Source of the DNA: Alteromonas portus
GTDB taxonomy: Bacteria > Pseudomonadota > Gammaproteobacteria > Enterobacterales > Alteromonadaceae
DNA: 64,000 nt
Assembly: GCF_005117025.1 (NCBI RefSeq)
Contig: NZ_SWCO01000011.1
Span: 124,001-188,000, forward strand
Reading direction: 5' to 3'
The translations under genes were made by a program, and so were the position numbers. Each line of letters starts with the position of its first letter. The first letter of the stretch is position 1. A model generated the notes under the pieces. It searched no databases. It had not been told where the DNA came from and saw nothing but the letters and a program-made list of their open reading frames with translations. This document shows, in pieces, positions 47,888 to 58,396 of this stretch.

Positions 47888-50539
47888 CTACATATGCTTT
47901 TTTGTTTTGCTGGTCGGCAATGCATTTGCTGGGTCATCTGGCCAAAAATGCTTTGGATAGCGCCCTTTCATTTCTTTTTGTATTTCCTTATAACTGCCTT
48001 GCCAAAATGCCGCTAAATCACTGGTGGTTTGTAATGGTCTTCCTGCTGGCGACAACAGTTCGCACACAACCGTAACTCGCCCACCCGCTACCGTTAATGG
48101 CGTGCTTTGAGAATACAATTCTGGCATTTTGACAGACAGCACCACATCCCCATTATCGCGGTAATCCAGGCTAGCCTCTCTGCCCGTTGGAATAGTCACG
48201 TGAGTTGGCAAGAGCGTGGCTAACGCATCTTGCTGAGGCCAAGACAAACCATTATTCAAGGCTGTTTTCCACGGTAACTGCTTGAGATTTTTTATGCTTT
48301 TACAGTTTTTTAAGACAGGCGCTAAACTGTCTTTGGCCTGGTGCACCAGGGCGCTTAATGACAACGGCCAGGGGTCGGGCTCATCGAAGGCTTTTTCTTG
48401 TGGTAAATTGAGCTTTCCCGCCATGGACACTCTTCGCCACCATTGCCAGTCTGCATCAGAAAGTGGCCAGCTTGCTAGAGAAAGCGCATCAAGGTATGTA
48501 AACCATGCATTGCATAACGCATCATCCCAGAATGCTTTTTCACGACTTTTTTCCTGCCCAGAAACCGGTGTGCTATTTAACGTTATGTCGTAAAAGCCCG
48601 TACTTACTCTGGCTTCCATTACCCCAGTATCGTTGTTGAAAATAACGCTGCGCTTTTCGCTGAATGCGTCTGGAAAGGCAAAGCGCAACCCGCGTTCATG
48701 TACAGGCTGTGCCAAACGTATTGCCACCGTGCTTTTTATCAGCTGCCCGTCAAGCACTGCCAGCCATGGCCCATCGCCATTTTCGCTTTCATCAAAAGCA
48801 GAGGAGCTTCCAGCAGAAGTGAGCTCTGCACCTTTGCCACTTGCCAGCTTATATTCGACTATGCTGGTCTTAGGCTTACCGTTTGTTGTATTCGAGTTCT
48901 CTGCCGATTTATCTGACGCACTGCGCCGATAGCCCACCTGCAAAGGAAATGCGATGGCGATACCAAGCCCAAGGGCTTGCTCATCTAGTTCGTTAATATC
49001 AAGCTTTAAGCGTTGTGCTTTTCCATCATTATCTTGCACGTAGCGCGCATAACGGGAAGCTTGCAGTGTAAGCTGACTGCGCGTATTACTATTGGCGTTT
49101 AGCAGCGCTTCCATTACATTTGTTGCGCCGCCCACACTGATATTACTTTCGCTAAGGGCCACAACAAAAGGTGCGGCGTAGCGAAGCGCATCGTTTTCAG
49201 ATGGGCTAAGCCCCTCAATGCCTTGTTTAGCGGTCAACAATAAATGGGCTAAATGGGGCTGACAGGGTAACTGGGCCAGCATTCTTCCATAGGGAGTAAT
49301 GCTGGATTGTGAGATAGCATTAACGCGCTGAAGTTTTTGCTGTGCAATCTGCTGCTGCGCCCGTGTGGGTTTAGTCAATAGTGCCAAGGTATCTGGGCTA
49401 CTGCCCCAGGCTAAGGTATCAAGTAAGAAGCTACTTAAGTCTTCTTTTTCAATTTGTGCCGCATTGTGTTTGGCCAAACGTTCAAAGCTGCTTTTGCTAC
49501 ACAAACGATAGCAGGTTCCGGCCATGACCCGCCCCGCGCGTCCTGCTCTTTGAGTGGCAGATGCTTGCGAAATGCGCTGCTGGGTAAGCGCTGTAATGTC
49601 ACTTGACGGATGATACTGTGCACTGTTTTCCCATAGGCTATCAATAACCACAGTTACGCCTTCAATGGTTAAACTTGTCTCTGCAATATTGGTAGATAAT
49701 ATGATTTTTCGCCTGCCTTGCGGGTCTGGCATAATAGCGGCTTGTTGGACTGATTTGCTCAGCGCCCCATAGAGCATGTGAACGGCCATGTCCGCACTCT
49801 CAGCTAACCCTTTTATTTCTCTGGCAACGGCATTAATGCTTCCTCGCCCAGGCAGGAAAACCAATATATCACCGTCGTGTTCGCCTACGGCCTGCTTTAT
49901 GATATTGCAGGTTTTGGGTACTAACTCATGCGCCTGCACATCTTGAGTGTAGCGGATATCAACGGGAAACATGCGCCCTTCGGAATTCAAATTCACTACT
50001 GGCAGTACGCTAAACGCATTCAGCAACGTTTGAAGTGGCCCTACATCCAAGGTCGCCGACATGATAATTAAACGTAAGTCATCGCGAAGTCCAGACTGCA
50101 CTTCAAGCGCTAGTGCCAAACCAAAGTCACTGTGAATGCTGCGTTCGTGAAATTCATCGAAGACAATAGCAGCTACCCCAGCAAGCTCAGGGTCTTGCTG
50201 AATCATGCGAGACAGCACCCCTTCGGTTATGATCTCAAGCCGAGTGGCAGACGATGTTTTCGACTCCCCCTTAATACGATAGCCAACCGTTTCGCCCACA
50301 TTTTCATTTAACTGCCTGGCTAAGTAGTCAGCTAGGTTCCTCACCACCACGCGCCGTGGCTGCATAAGAAGTATTTTTCCCTGAAGCGATGATTGAAGCA
50401 GCGACAAAGGCAGCACAGTAGACTTTCCCGCGCCCGGCGGCGCCCCTATAATGGTGTTGTTAGCTGTAACCGCCTCGCGTAACGGTGTAACAAGTTCATA
50501 AGCAGGTAAATGAGAAAACGGCTGTAACATAAAGGGCAT
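47888..50539 (-). CDS. hrpB: ATP-dependent helicase HrpB
   Basis: DEAH/RHA-type RNA helicase, 883 residues. Motif I GAPPGAGKST (about 37-46), motif II in its usual HrpB form DEFHERS, motif III SATLD, motif VI QRAGRAGR, then helicase-associated and HrpB C-terminal domains. Its biological role in bacteria is poorly defined. ATG 50539 starts MPFML; ATG 50530 is an alternative. It diverges from thpR, as in E. coli where thpR, hrpB and mrcB are neighbours. Confidence 0.93.
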   Translation of the reverse strand: MPFMLQPFSHLPAYELVTPLREAVTANNTIIGAPPGAGKSTVLPLSLLQSSLQGKILLMQPRRVVVRNLADYLARQLNENVGETVGYRIKGESKTSSATRLEIITEGVLSRMIQQDPELAGVAAIVFDEFHERSIHSDFGLALALEVQSGLRDDLRLIIMSATLDVGPLQTLLNAFSVLPVVNLNSEGRMFPVDIRYTQDVQAHELVPKTCNIIKQAVGEHDGDILVFLPGRGSINAVAREIKGLAESADMAVHMLYGALSKSVQQAAIMPDPQGRRKIILSTNIAETSLTIEGVTVVIDSLWENSAQYHPSSDITALTQQRISQASATQRAGRAGRVMAGTCYRLCSKSSFERLAKHNAAQIEKEDLSSFLLDTLAWGSSPDTLALLTKPTRAQQQIAQQKLQRVNAISQSSITPYGRMLAQLPCQPHLAHLLLTAKQGIEGLSPSENDALRYAAPFVVALSESNISVGGATNVMEALLNANSNTRSQLTLQASRYARYVQDNDGKAQRLKLDINELDEQALGLGIAIAFPLQVGYRRSASDKSAENSNTTNGKPKTSIVEYKLASGKGAELTSAGSSSAFDESENGDGPWLAVLDGQLIKSTVAIRLAQPVHERGLRFAFPDAFSEKRSVIFNNDTGVMEARVSTGFYDITLNSTPVSGQEKSREKAFWDDALCNAWFTYLDALSLASWPLSDADWQWWRRVSMAGKLNLPQEKAFDEPDPWPLSLSALVHQAKDSLAPVLKNCKSIKNLKQLPWKTALNNGLSWPQQDALATLLPTHVTIPTGREASLDYRDNGDVVLSVKMPELYSQSTPLTVAGGRVTVVCELLSPAGRPLQTTSDLAAFWQGSYKEIQKEMKGRYPKHFWPDDPANALPTSKTKKHM

Positions 50540-50770
50540 AAAGGTGTTATAAGTTGATGAGTATAGTGTACCTGATTTGCACGATGTACCCGAACATCAC
50601 TGCTATTTTTTAAACTTGGTACAAGACATAACGCTTGCGCCTTGTTTGGAATTCGTAGGTAGCACTATGACAAGTTTAAGTCTTGATGAACGTGTGGCAA
50701 CGCTTTTACCTTGCAGGTGACACGTTAACTTTATGTACAAACTAAAGGGCAAATTTGAAGGAGGAAAGCT

Positions 50771-51424
50771 ATGCGAAGCTTTATTGGTTTAGACCTTAGC
50801 GCCACAGAAAAGCTTGCTCTAGACAGCTGGCGCCAACAGGCATTGCCTGAAGTCATGCCTCGCCAATGGGTGAAAAGCGAATCAACTCGAACCCGTAAGT
50901 TTGCCAATAAGCATAACGACCACATCAACAGTCAAGGGCCTGCACAACCTTATGCAGTGCCAGCGGCAAACTTCCACATTACGCTAAGCTTTTTAGGTGA
51001 AATAAATCATCGTCAGCACGAGGCACTTGTGTATGAACTCGACCAGCTCGTTAGCGAACCCTTTTCTTTAACGCTAAATACAACGGGGTTATGGAATGGC
51101 CCTAAAATACTTTTCGCTGCACCGACAGATACGCCAAAAGCACTCAACGAACTCGCCAAACTATCGCGAAAAGCGGCTCGTAGAGCGGCAATTGAGCTAG
51201 AAAACAGAGAGTATAAACCTCACGTAACCCTTGTTCGAAAGGCCACTTCGACCTTACCACTACCACTTTACAGCCCGAGCGTAGACGTCCACATTTCAGC
51301 ATTTCATCTGTTTGAATCAGTTTCTACGCCGCAAGGAGTGACCTACCCTATTCGTCAGTCTTGGTCGTTAAAGCACAATATGTCAGTAAGAGAAAAGCTG
51401 CGGCGTGGAATAACTGACGAATAA
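50771..51424 (+). CDS. thpR: RNA 2',3'-cyclic phosphodiesterase (2H family)
   Basis: Hydrolyses RNA 2',3'-cyclic phosphates and can join some tRNA halves in vitro (LigT/ThpR). The two catalytic HxT motifs are HITL and HVTL, roughly 120 residues apart. At 217 residues it is longer than typical (about 180) because of an insertion of charged residues near 35-60. A strong GGAGGAAAG precedes ATG 50771. Pairing with hrpB, an RNA helicase, is conserved and suggests a shared RNA task. Confidence 0.9.
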   Translation: MRSFIGLDLSATEKLALDSWRQQALPEVMPRQWVKSESTRTRKFANKHNDHINSQGPAQPYAVPAANFHITLSFLGEINHRQHEALVYELDQLVSEPFSLTLNTTGLWNGPKILFAAPTDTPKALNELAKLSRKAARRAAIELENREYKPHVTLVRKATSTLPLPLYSPSVDVHISAFHLFESVSTPQGVTYPIRQSWSLKHNMSVREKLRRGITDE

Positions 51425-51620
51425 AGATAAATCCAACACCGAGCGAGTCTTTCTCATTCCCATCGCTTTTATGAGCGCTCTTTTAAAGCCAGAAATTGCT
51501 AAAGACTCAGCATGATTATGAGTTATAGCAATTTAAGCTGGTTTTAAATGGCGCTTAGCCTTTACAACGCCTAGCGTCACGGGTAAAAAGATAGCCTGTT
51601 TTTTTAACCATTCTGCCCAC

Positions 51621-52475
51621 ATGCAACAAACATTTAGATTAGTTATAGATTGCCCTGATCAAATCGGGCTCGTTGCTAGCGTGTCGCAATTTTTAGCCGA
51701 CCATAACGCAACCATCGTTGAAGCAAGTCACCATACCGATTTACAAACAGGCCGCTTTTTCATGCGCCATGAAATTAGTACCGACTCGCTAAAATTAGAT
51801 CACCAGAGCTTTGTTAAAGAGTTCACCCCACTTGCTAACGAATATCAGATGAACTGGAAGCTGAGCGACTCTAGCAAAAAACAGCGCGTTGCGCTGTTAG
51901 CTAGCCTGGAGTCTCACTGTTTAGTTGACCTGCTTCACCGTTGGCACACAGGCGAACTACACTGTGATATTCCGGTGATTATTGGTAACCACCCGCAAAT
52001 GAAACAATTTGCCGACTGGTACAAAGTCCCTTTCCATTGGGTAGACTTTAAAGCATTAGGAAAAGAAGCAGCATTTGCGCAAATCACGACCTTACTTCAA
52101 GAGTACAAGATTGATTTGACCGTGCTTGCTCGCTTTATGCAGATTTTACCTGATACCCTTTGCCAAGAATTAGAAGGCAAAGCTATTAACATTCACCACA
52201 GCTTCTTACCCAGTTTTGCAGGCGCTAAGCCATACCAGCAAGCCTATGATCGCGGCGTGAAATTAATTGGTGCAACCTGTCACTACGTTACTAAAGACTT
52301 AGATGAAGGCCCTATCATTGAGCAAAGCGTAAAACGCATTAGTCACAGCGATAGCGCGGCTGACATGGTGCGCAAAGGTAAAGATTGTGAAGTAACCGCA
52401 CTGGCTCACGGTGTGCGCTACCATTTAGAAGACCGCGTGATTATTCACAGAAATAAGACCGTGGTGTTTGCGTAA
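51621..52475 (+). CDS. purU: Formyltetrahydrofolate deformylase
   Basis: Releases formate from 10-formyl-THF, balancing one-carbon units and feeding PurT. The 284-residue protein has an N-terminal ACT domain (about 5-85, LVIDCPDQIGLVASVSQFLADHN in parts) and a formyl-transferase fold. The active-site Asn-His pair lies in INIHHSFLPSF and the Asp in DLDEGPIIEQ. It is monocistronic; no clear ribosome-binding site is seen before ATG 51621. Confidence 0.94.
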   Translation: MQQTFRLVIDCPDQIGLVASVSQFLADHNATIVEASHHTDLQTGRFFMRHEISTDSLKLDHQSFVKEFTPLANEYQMNWKLSDSSKKQRVALLASLESHCLVDLLHRWHTGELHCDIPVIIGNHPQMKQFADWYKVPFHWVDFKALGKEAAFAQITTLLQEYKIDLTVLARFMQILPDTLCQELEGKAINIHHSFLPSFAGAKPYQQAYDRGVKLIGATCHYVTKDLDEGPIIEQSVKRISHSDSAADMVRKGKDCEVTALAHGVRYHLEDRVIIHRNKTVVFA

Positions 52476-52490
52476 GTTTTTACACTGATA

Positions 52491-52529
52491 AAATAAAAAA
52501 GCCCGCAAGTAAAAACTACTCACGGGCTT
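52491..52529 (-). terminator. Terminator between purU and a small membrane-protein gene
   Basis: AAGCCCG and CGGGCTT form a stem that continues with AGTA/TACT after a two-base mismatch. On the minus strand it ends in six T, fitting the membrane-protein gene that stops at 52555. It may weakly stop purU as well. Confidence 0.65.
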
Positions 52530-52554
52530 CCATTTAAAACTACCTTTGCTCTAT

Positions 52555-52995
52555 CTATACATTCACTTTTATGTTGTTAAACCCATCATCACCAAGCACC
52601 TCTTGAAGTCTCGCTTTTATTGCGGCTTCCTTATGAGGATAGTGAAAGTCAAACCCTCTGCCGTTGCCCTTTTCCAAGATAACTCCAAGGTAATGGTGAG
52701 AAAAATTAAGCGCATAGATAGTATTCGCGTTTACCCTGAGGGGCTGGCGATCAAGTCCATGTAAAAATTGAAACACTACAACATCACCATCTTTTTCTAT
52801 CAATTTTTCAATGGGATATCTATTACCGAAGCGCCTACTTCTTAAATAAGAGAAAAAGCCAACACATAACCCTACGCTACCGATAGTGGACGCGAGTTTT
52901 AATTCACCGTCTGCATTTATATTGAAAATAAAAAGAGCGAGTAGAAGAGCCGGAACACCGAATAGTAGTGCTTTATCGATGGGTTTGCGTTGCAT
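52555..52995 (-). CDS. Hypothetical two-helix membrane protein
   Basis: A 146-residue protein that I cannot assign. Two membrane helices (about 8-26 and 34-50) are followed by a cytoplasmic domain of about 95 residues with alternating hydrophobic strands (GDVVVFQFLHG, YLGVILEKGNGRGFDF), perhaps PH-like. AGGGAAG upstream supports ATG 52995. It stands alone between purU and the YgjV-like gene. Confidence 0.6.
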   Translation of the reverse strand: MQRKPIDKALLFGVPALLLALFIFNINADGELKLASTIGSVGLCVGFFSYLRSRRFGNRYPIEKLIEKDGDVVVFQFLHGLDRQPLRVNANTIYALNFSHHYLGVILEKGNGRGFDFHYPHKEAAIKARLQEVLGDDGFNNIKVNV

Positions 52996-53102
52996 TGTCT
53001 TCCCTGTGAGTTTGATTCCATTTTGACGATAAATAAATCACAAAGTGGCTATGTATTCAACGACTAAACTCTTTTCACAACTAAATTGGTTTAAACACAA
53101 AG

Positions 53103-53621
53103 CTAAACAGGGCTAGTGCGCATGGCACGTCTTAGCTTCATGTAATACCACAAGTTTGATACTGCAAACAGCGCTTCGGTAATGGCTAATCCCCAGGTTT
53201 GGGTAATCACACCGTATGCAGTGAAATTGATGGAGCCAATAATCATACACACGCGAAGGCCTGCTTCTTTACAATGTAGCTCACCAAAGCGATAAGCCAT
53301 GAAAGTTAACGCAGGCATAGTCTCAATCAGTGAGGTTTTACCGGTTAAATGATTTACTGTTAGTACAATCACCATCATGGTTATTAAAGTTATATAGGTT
53401 GCAACAGGCGACAGTAGCTTATTCTTTATTAAGCGATAGCTGGTACTCATTCCTGCTACCGTAATAACCACAACTCCTCCCCATGCCTGCTCAAAAGCCA
53501 AAAGAGAGCTAATAGCAATACATAACCCTAAATTCAGCATCAGTAATTTGCGCTCAGTGTTCGACCAAAAAGAGGCTAAAGCGAATGCGACGGGAAACCC
53601 GTGAAGAAGTAATTCAAACAT
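53103..53621 (-). CDS. YgjV-family inner-membrane protein
   Basis: About 172 residues with five or six membrane helices. The sequence fits the Imp-YgjV family: N-terminal FALASFWSNTERKLLMLNLGLCI, central FMAYRFGELHCKE, and the C-terminal NLWYYMKLRRA. Function unknown. ATG 53621 is chosen; GTG 53630 three codons upstream is equally open, and neither has a clear ribosome-binding site. Confidence 0.75.
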   Translation of the reverse strand: MFELLLHGFPVAFALASFWSNTERKLLMLNLGLCIAISSLLAFEQAWGGVVVITVAGMSTSYRLIKNKLLSPVATYITLITMMVIVLTVNHLTGKTSLIETMPALTFMAYRFGELHCKEAGLRVCMIIGSINFTAYGVITQTWGLAITEALFAVSNLWYYMKLRRAMRTSPV

Positions 53622-53876
53622 GGTGATCACAGTAAATAAGTCAGTGGTTTACAAGCTGTGAAATACAGCTAATTCAGAACGCGCGCAGTGTAATTTCCAA
53701 CCAGCGCAAAGCCAATCAAAATTTGTGCAATTTCGACGAATTGCATACCAGTAAGATTTCCCCTTCAAACCGTTGTACTGCAAGGAATTACGTTAAAGAG
53801 CATTTAACTTATTATTACATTATCTTAAGATGGTTTTTGTCAAAAAACGTATAGATAAAAACAGACAGGAAAACTC

Positions 53877-56066
53877 ATGGGTAAATTTAAAACATCACTT
53901 ACCGCTATGGCGGTTGTGGTTGCACTTGGTGCATGTTCAGAACAAAAGGCACCAGAAACGTCTAGCTCAGATGTTCAAAATGCAGCAACATCTCAACAAG
54001 CACAGTTTGATAACGTGCTGCTTCAAGAGTTTAAAGGCCCGTACGGCGGTGTGCCTGCTTTCGATAAGATGAATCTAGAGGATTTAAAGCCTGCGCTAGA
54101 AAAAGCCATGGAGTTGAATCTTAAAGAAATTGAAGCCATCGCGAATAACGAAGCAGCGCCAACGTTTGAAAATGTTATTGTTGAAATGGAGCGTGCAGGT
54201 GCAGAGCTTGGTCGCGTATTCACCTATTACGGCATTTGGAGTTCGAACAAATCAAGCCCTGAATTCCGCGAAATTCAGGCCGAGATGTCACCAAAACTAT
54301 CAGCTTTCTTCACGCAAATTACGCAAAATGAAAAACTCTTTGAAAGAGTTAAAACTGTGTACGAGTCTGATGAACTGAAATCGCTCACGCCAGAAGAACA
54401 GCGTATTACGTGGATGACTTACAACAGCTTCGCACGTAATGGCGCGACCTTAGATGGCGAAGCGAAGAAGCGCTACGCTGAAATTAACCAAGAGCTTGCT
54501 ACGCTGCACACTAAGTTTTCTAACAACGTGCTAGCAGATGAAGAAAGCTATGTTACCTATATCACCGAAGACCAGCTTGACGGCCTACCCGCATCGTTTG
54601 TAAAAGCAGCTAAAGCGGCAGCCGAGTCTCGCGGTGAAGAAGGTAAATATGCAATTACCAATACGCGTTCGTCTATGGACCCGTTCTTGACCTACTCAAC
54701 CAATCGTGAGCTTCGCGAAAAGGTATGGCGTACTTACTATAACCGCGGTGACAATGCCGACGAGTTTGATAACAATGACATTATCAAGCGTATCCTAACC
54801 CTTCGAGACGAGCGCGTTGAGCTGTTAGGTTACGAAAATTACGCTCAGTGGCGTTTAGAAGATCGTATGGCGAAGAACCCAGAAAACGCCATGGATCTGA
54901 TGATGAAAGTATGGCCAGCCGCCATTGCTCGCGTTGAAGAAGAAGTGGCCGACATGCAGGCTATTGCCGATGAAGAGGGTGCAGACATCACTATTGCGCC
55001 ATGGGACTATCGCTTCTATGCAGAAAAGGTGCGCCAGGCGAAATACGACCTAGATTCAAACGAAGTAAAGCAGTACTTACAGCTTGATAAGCTTCGCGAA
55101 GCAATGTTCTACGTTGCTGGTCGCTTGTTCAACTTCAATTTTACACCTGTTGAAGAAGGCAAAGTGCCGGTTTTCCATGAAGATGTAAAAGTATGGGAAG
55201 TAACAGATAAAGACAGCGGTGAACACATTGGCCTTTGGTACCTTGACCCATTCTCACGCCAAGGTAAACGCTCTGGTGCTTGGGCAACCACGTATCGCTC
55301 TTACACCACGTTCGATGGCAAGAAAACCGTATTATCTTCTAACAACTCAAACTTCGTGAAAGGCGCTGATGGCGAAGCCACACTTATTTCGTGGGACGAT
55401 GCAGAGACCTACTTCCATGAATTTGGTCATGCACTTCACTTCTTAGCGTCAGACGTTAAATACCCATCTTCGCATTCTGGCGTGCGCGATTACACTGAGT
55501 TCCAGTCTCAGTTATTAGAGCGCTGGTTGACCACCGATGAGGTAATCAACAACTATCTGGTTCACCATGAAACAGGCGAGCCAATTCCAGCAGAATTAGT
55601 TGAGAAGATTAAGAAGGCCTCAACCTTCAATGAAGGCTTCAAAACCACTGAGTACATGGCTTCTGCCATTATGGACCTGAAGTATCACACTACCGATCCT
55701 AGCAAGATTGACCCTGATACTTTTGAGCGTGAAGAGCTTAAGAAGCTTGGTATGCCAGAAGAAATCGTTATGCGTCACCGTTCACCTCACTTCGGGCATG
55801 TGTTCTCGGGTGAAGGTTATGCAGCGGCCTATTACGGCTACATGTGGGCAGAGGTTCTTACTGCTGACGCAGCAGAAGCCTTTATGGAAGCACCGGGTGG
55901 TTTCTACGATAAAGAAGTAGGCGATCGCTTAGTTAAATATCTATTCGCTGTGCGCAATGCAATGGATCCGGCCGAAGCTTATCGCAAATTCCGTGGTCGT
56001 GATGCCAAGGTAGACGCATTGATGCGTGACCGTGGTTTCCCTATTCCTAAGGAAACTAAAGAGTAA
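53877..56066 (+). CDS. M3-family metallopeptidase lipoprotein (Dcp-like)
   Basis: A 729-residue zinc dipeptidyl carboxypeptidase or oligopeptidase of family M3, probably periplasmic. The lipobox ALGAC (about 16-20) predicts a lipid anchor. The zinc motif HEFGH lies in TYFHEFGHALHFL, and the third ligand Glu in the YTEFQSQLLERW segment. AGGAAA precedes ATG 53877. It likely trims small peptides for uptake. Family is certain; whether it is Dcp or an OpdA-like enzyme is not. Confidence 0.92.
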   Translation: MGKFKTSLTAMAVVVALGACSEQKAPETSSSDVQNAATSQQAQFDNVLLQEFKGPYGGVPAFDKMNLEDLKPALEKAMELNLKEIEAIANNEAAPTFENVIVEMERAGAELGRVFTYYGIWSSNKSSPEFREIQAEMSPKLSAFFTQITQNEKLFERVKTVYESDELKSLTPEEQRITWMTYNSFARNGATLDGEAKKRYAEINQELATLHTKFSNNVLADEESYVTYITEDQLDGLPASFVKAAKAAAESRGEEGKYAITNTRSSMDPFLTYSTNRELREKVWRTYYNRGDNADEFDNNDIIKRILTLRDERVELLGYENYAQWRLEDRMAKNPENAMDLMMKVWPAAIARVEEEVADMQAIADEEGADITIAPWDYRFYAEKVRQAKYDLDSNEVKQYLQLDKLREAMFYVAGRLFNFNFTPVEEGKVPVFHEDVKVWEVTDKDSGEHIGLWYLDPFSRQGKRSGAWATTYRSYTTFDGKKTVLSSNNSNFVKGADGEATLISWDDAETYFHEFGHALHFLASDVKYPSSHSGVRDYTEFQSQLLERWLTTDEVINNYLVHHETGEPIPAELVEKIKKASTFNEGFKTTEYMASAIMDLKYHTTDPSKIDPDTFEREELKKLGMPEEIVMRHRSPHFGHVFSGEGYAAAYYGYMWAEVLTADAAEAFMEAPGGFYDKEVGDRLVKYLFAVRNAMDPAEAYRKFRGRDAKVDALMRDRGFPIPKETKE

Positions 56067-56103
56067 GCGTTAGCTGATGCTCTAATAAGCATTGCTTTTA
56101 CTA

Positions 56104-56139
56104 GCCCTTGGTTTAATGAGTAAACCAAGGGCTTTTTTG
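56104..56139 (+). terminator. Terminator of the M3 peptidase gene
   Basis: GCCCTTGGTTTA and TAAACCAAGGGC form a perfect 12-base stem over a short loop, followed by TTTTTTG. A textbook intrinsic terminator 38 bases after the stop. Confidence 0.92.
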
Positions 56140-56183
56140 TTTATGTGTAATACCAGGCCGCATAGATAATTGCTAATGTTTCT

Positions 56184-56201
56184 ATTGACCTGTTGGTCAA
56201 T
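56184..56201. promoter_or_regulatory. Palindrome ATTGACC-TGTT-GGTCAAT
   Basis: A perfect seven-base inverted repeat around four bases, resembling a TetR-type operator. It lies 43 bases upstream of the sigma-28 promoter match of the chemoreceptor gene. No TetR gene is adjacent. Confidence 0.45.
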
Positions 56202-56243
56202 TATGCTTCACAATCGTTTTGACTTATTTATTGGCAAAAAGTA

Positions 56244-56270
56244 TAAACTTTGCAAAGAATAGGTCGATAA
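56244..56270 (+). promoter_or_regulatory. Sigma-28 (FliA) promoter of the chemoreceptor gene
   Basis: TAAACTTT, an 11-base spacer, then GTCGATAA. Each element differs from the flagellar consensus TAAAGTTT-N11-GCCGATAA by one base, and the spacing is exact. The leader before the chemoreceptor start would be about 145 bases. Confidence 0.75.
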
Positions 56271-56425
56271 CTTCTCTGCGCTTTAAAAATAATAAAAGCA
56301 TTAGCGTAAGAATCATAAAGTAGTACTGACCCGCCTAGGATTCAGTGCCAGACGTCGCTGTGCCTGCAATGTAACGTCAACTTTGATCAATTAATTTTCA
56401 GCATTAACTTACGTGGTCGAAAGTC

Positions 56426-58336
56426 ATGACTTTCAGTATTAAACAAAAACTCATTATTTCTCTTATTGTAGCGGTACTGGCTGCTGCGATTCTTGTAGGT
56501 TCAATTAGCCAATGGATTGCCCGTGATCTCGTTAAAGAGAACATGGAAGAACTACAACTCCCTTCTTTACTGAAACAGGTTGGCAACCGCGTAGACAGAG
56601 AGGCAAGTGTGATGCTTACCGTAGCTCACGGCATTGCCTCTAATCCAGATATTCTAGCTTGGTCATCAGCAGGCGCCGATACCGCAGGTGAACGCCGCCT
56701 TCTTAGCTATTTAAACAACATTGTTGAGTTTAACGATTTAACCGTAGCCTCGTTTGTTGACAGAACCACTCACAAGTATTGGAACCAGGACGGTTTCTTA
56801 CGGGTGTTAAAAAACGATGAATTTGATGGATGGTTTTTTGCGTACAAAAATAGTGGTGAGCCAATTTCACTAAGCCTATACAACGAACCGGGCCAAGGTT
56901 ACCGCCTTTTCGCGAATTACCAGCAAGTGAGCGGCAAAGGTATGTCGGGTGTGGCAAAGTCGGTAGATGAGCTGCTCGATATTATTAACGCGGTGAAAAT
57001 TGCGCAAACCGGTTTTGTTTTTCTTGTTGATGGCAACGGTACTATTATTGCCCACCCCAATACCGAACTATTAGGAAAAGCGAAATTAGCATCAATAAGC
57101 GACTCGAATACTGCAGGGCAATTACTTAACCGTCAGAGCTTTGCCATGTCCACCAGCGATTCAACAGGCGACACCCAACTGTTTGCCAGTACCTATGTGG
57201 AAAAAGCCGGTTGGTATGTGGTAGCGCAGGTTCCTGAACACGAGCTTTACGCATCGCTAGATGCCGGCAGTCGCCAAATAATTATTTGGGCTTTGGTAAT
57301 CGCTGGCGCATTTGCGTTTATCGGCATTTGGCTTGCTGGTTCGCTTACCAAACCGCTTGAATCACTTGCCGATGTTTTCCAACAGCTCGGCAGAGGGCAA
57401 GGCGATTTACGTTCTCGAATTCCTATGCCAGAACAAAAAGAAATTGCCCGTTTAGTCGAAGGGTTCAATAACTTCATTGACCACCTTCACGGCACCATTT
57501 CTCAAGTGGCGAAAACAAGTCACGCTTTAAAAGCGTCTGCGCAAGACGTTGCAAAACAATCCCATCAAACAGAAAACTCTACCAAGAGCCAGCGAGATCA
57601 AACCTTACAGGCGGCGGCAGCGCTCACAGAGATGGGCAGCACGGTAAATGAAGTTGCCCAGTCTGCTACCCATGCGGCACAAAATGCTAACTTGGCAACC
57701 ACAAACTCGGCTCATGGACGGGAAATTACACAACGCGCTGTACATGCGATAAACGGCCTTTCAGACCAAATTCAAGATGTGTCTCGAGTTATTCAGTCGC
57801 TTGACGAACACACTGCAGCGATTGGCGGTATTCTCGATACCATACGGGGTATTTCAGAACAAACTAACCTACTTGCACTCAATGCAGCTATTGAGGCTGC
57901 ACGTGCTGGTGATCATGGCCGGGGCTTCTCTGTGGTTGCCGATGAAGTTCGCACTCTAGCGCAACGAGCCGCTCAAGCCACTGACGAAATACAGGTTAAA
58001 ATTGACAAGTTCCAACAAGACTCAAAGTCTGCAGTTTCGCAAATGGAGTCAAGCCGCGCGCGCACAACTGATGTAGTAACCGCAACGAATGAAATCGATA
58101 AACTGCTTCAAGATATCGCGGAAGAAATTGCACACATTAACGATGTGAATACGCAAGTAGCGACGGCCACGGAAGAACAAGCTACGGTAGTTGAAGATAT
58201 TAGTCGAAATATTAATGACATTAGTGCATCAAGCGAAGAAACCCTGAATGCAACGAAGATATTGGTTAACGTAAGTGACAAGCTTGACGAACTAGCGCAG
58301 GAACTTTCGTCTGAAGTGAGCAGATTTAAGCTTTAA
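56426..58336 (+). CDS. Methyl-accepting chemotaxis protein with dCache-type sensor
   Basis: A 636-residue chemoreceptor: N-terminal membrane helix (about 10-30), periplasmic double-Cache-like sensor (about 35-280; [17 protein letters not shown] is typical of the membrane-proximal module), second helix (about 285-306), HAMP (about 307-360) and a long signalling coiled coil. The kinase-contact tip reads [32 protein letters not shown] (in parts). No pentapeptide tether for CheR is seen at the end. The ligand is unknown; dCache receptors often bind amino acids or small organic acids. Controlled by a sigma-28 promoter match upstream. Confidence 0.93.
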   Translation: MTFSIKQKLIISLIVAVLAAAILVGSISQWIARDLVKENMEELQLPSLLKQVGNRVDREASVMLTVAHGIASNPDILAWSSAGADTAGERRLLSYLNNIVEFNDLTVASFVDRTTHKYWNQDGFLRVLKNDEFDGWFFAYKNSGEPISLSLYNEPGQGYRLFANYQQVSGKGMSGVAKSVDELLDIINAVKIAQTGFVFLVDGNGTIIAHPNTELLGKAKLASISDSNTAGQLLNRQSFAMSTSDSTGDTQLFASTYVEKAGWYVVAQVPEHELYASLDAGSRQIIIWALVIAGAFAFIGIWLAGSLTKPLESLADVFQQLGRGQGDLRSRIPMPEQKEIARLVEGFNNFIDHLHGTISQVAKTSHALKASAQDVAKQSHQTENSTKSQRDQTLQAAAALTEMGSTVNEVAQSATHAAQNANLATTNSAHGREITQRAVHAINGLSDQIQDVSRVIQSLDEHTAAIGGILDTIRGISEQTNLLALNAAIEAARAGDHGRGFSVVADEVRTLAQRAAQATDEIQVKIDKFQQDSKSAVSQMESSRARTTDVVTATNEIDKLLQDIAEEIAHINDVNTQVATATEEQATVVEDISRNINDISASSEETLNATKILVNVSDKLDELAQELSSEVSRFKL

Positions 58337-58396
58337 ATTTATTCATATTTCCTAAAAGAAAAAGCAGTAAGAAAGCTAAAATTGATACGCTATCAT

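Noticed and set aside
50667..50720. 17-codon ORF in the hrpB/thpR gap
   Set aside because: No ribosome-binding site and too short to judge; thpR has its own strong signal.
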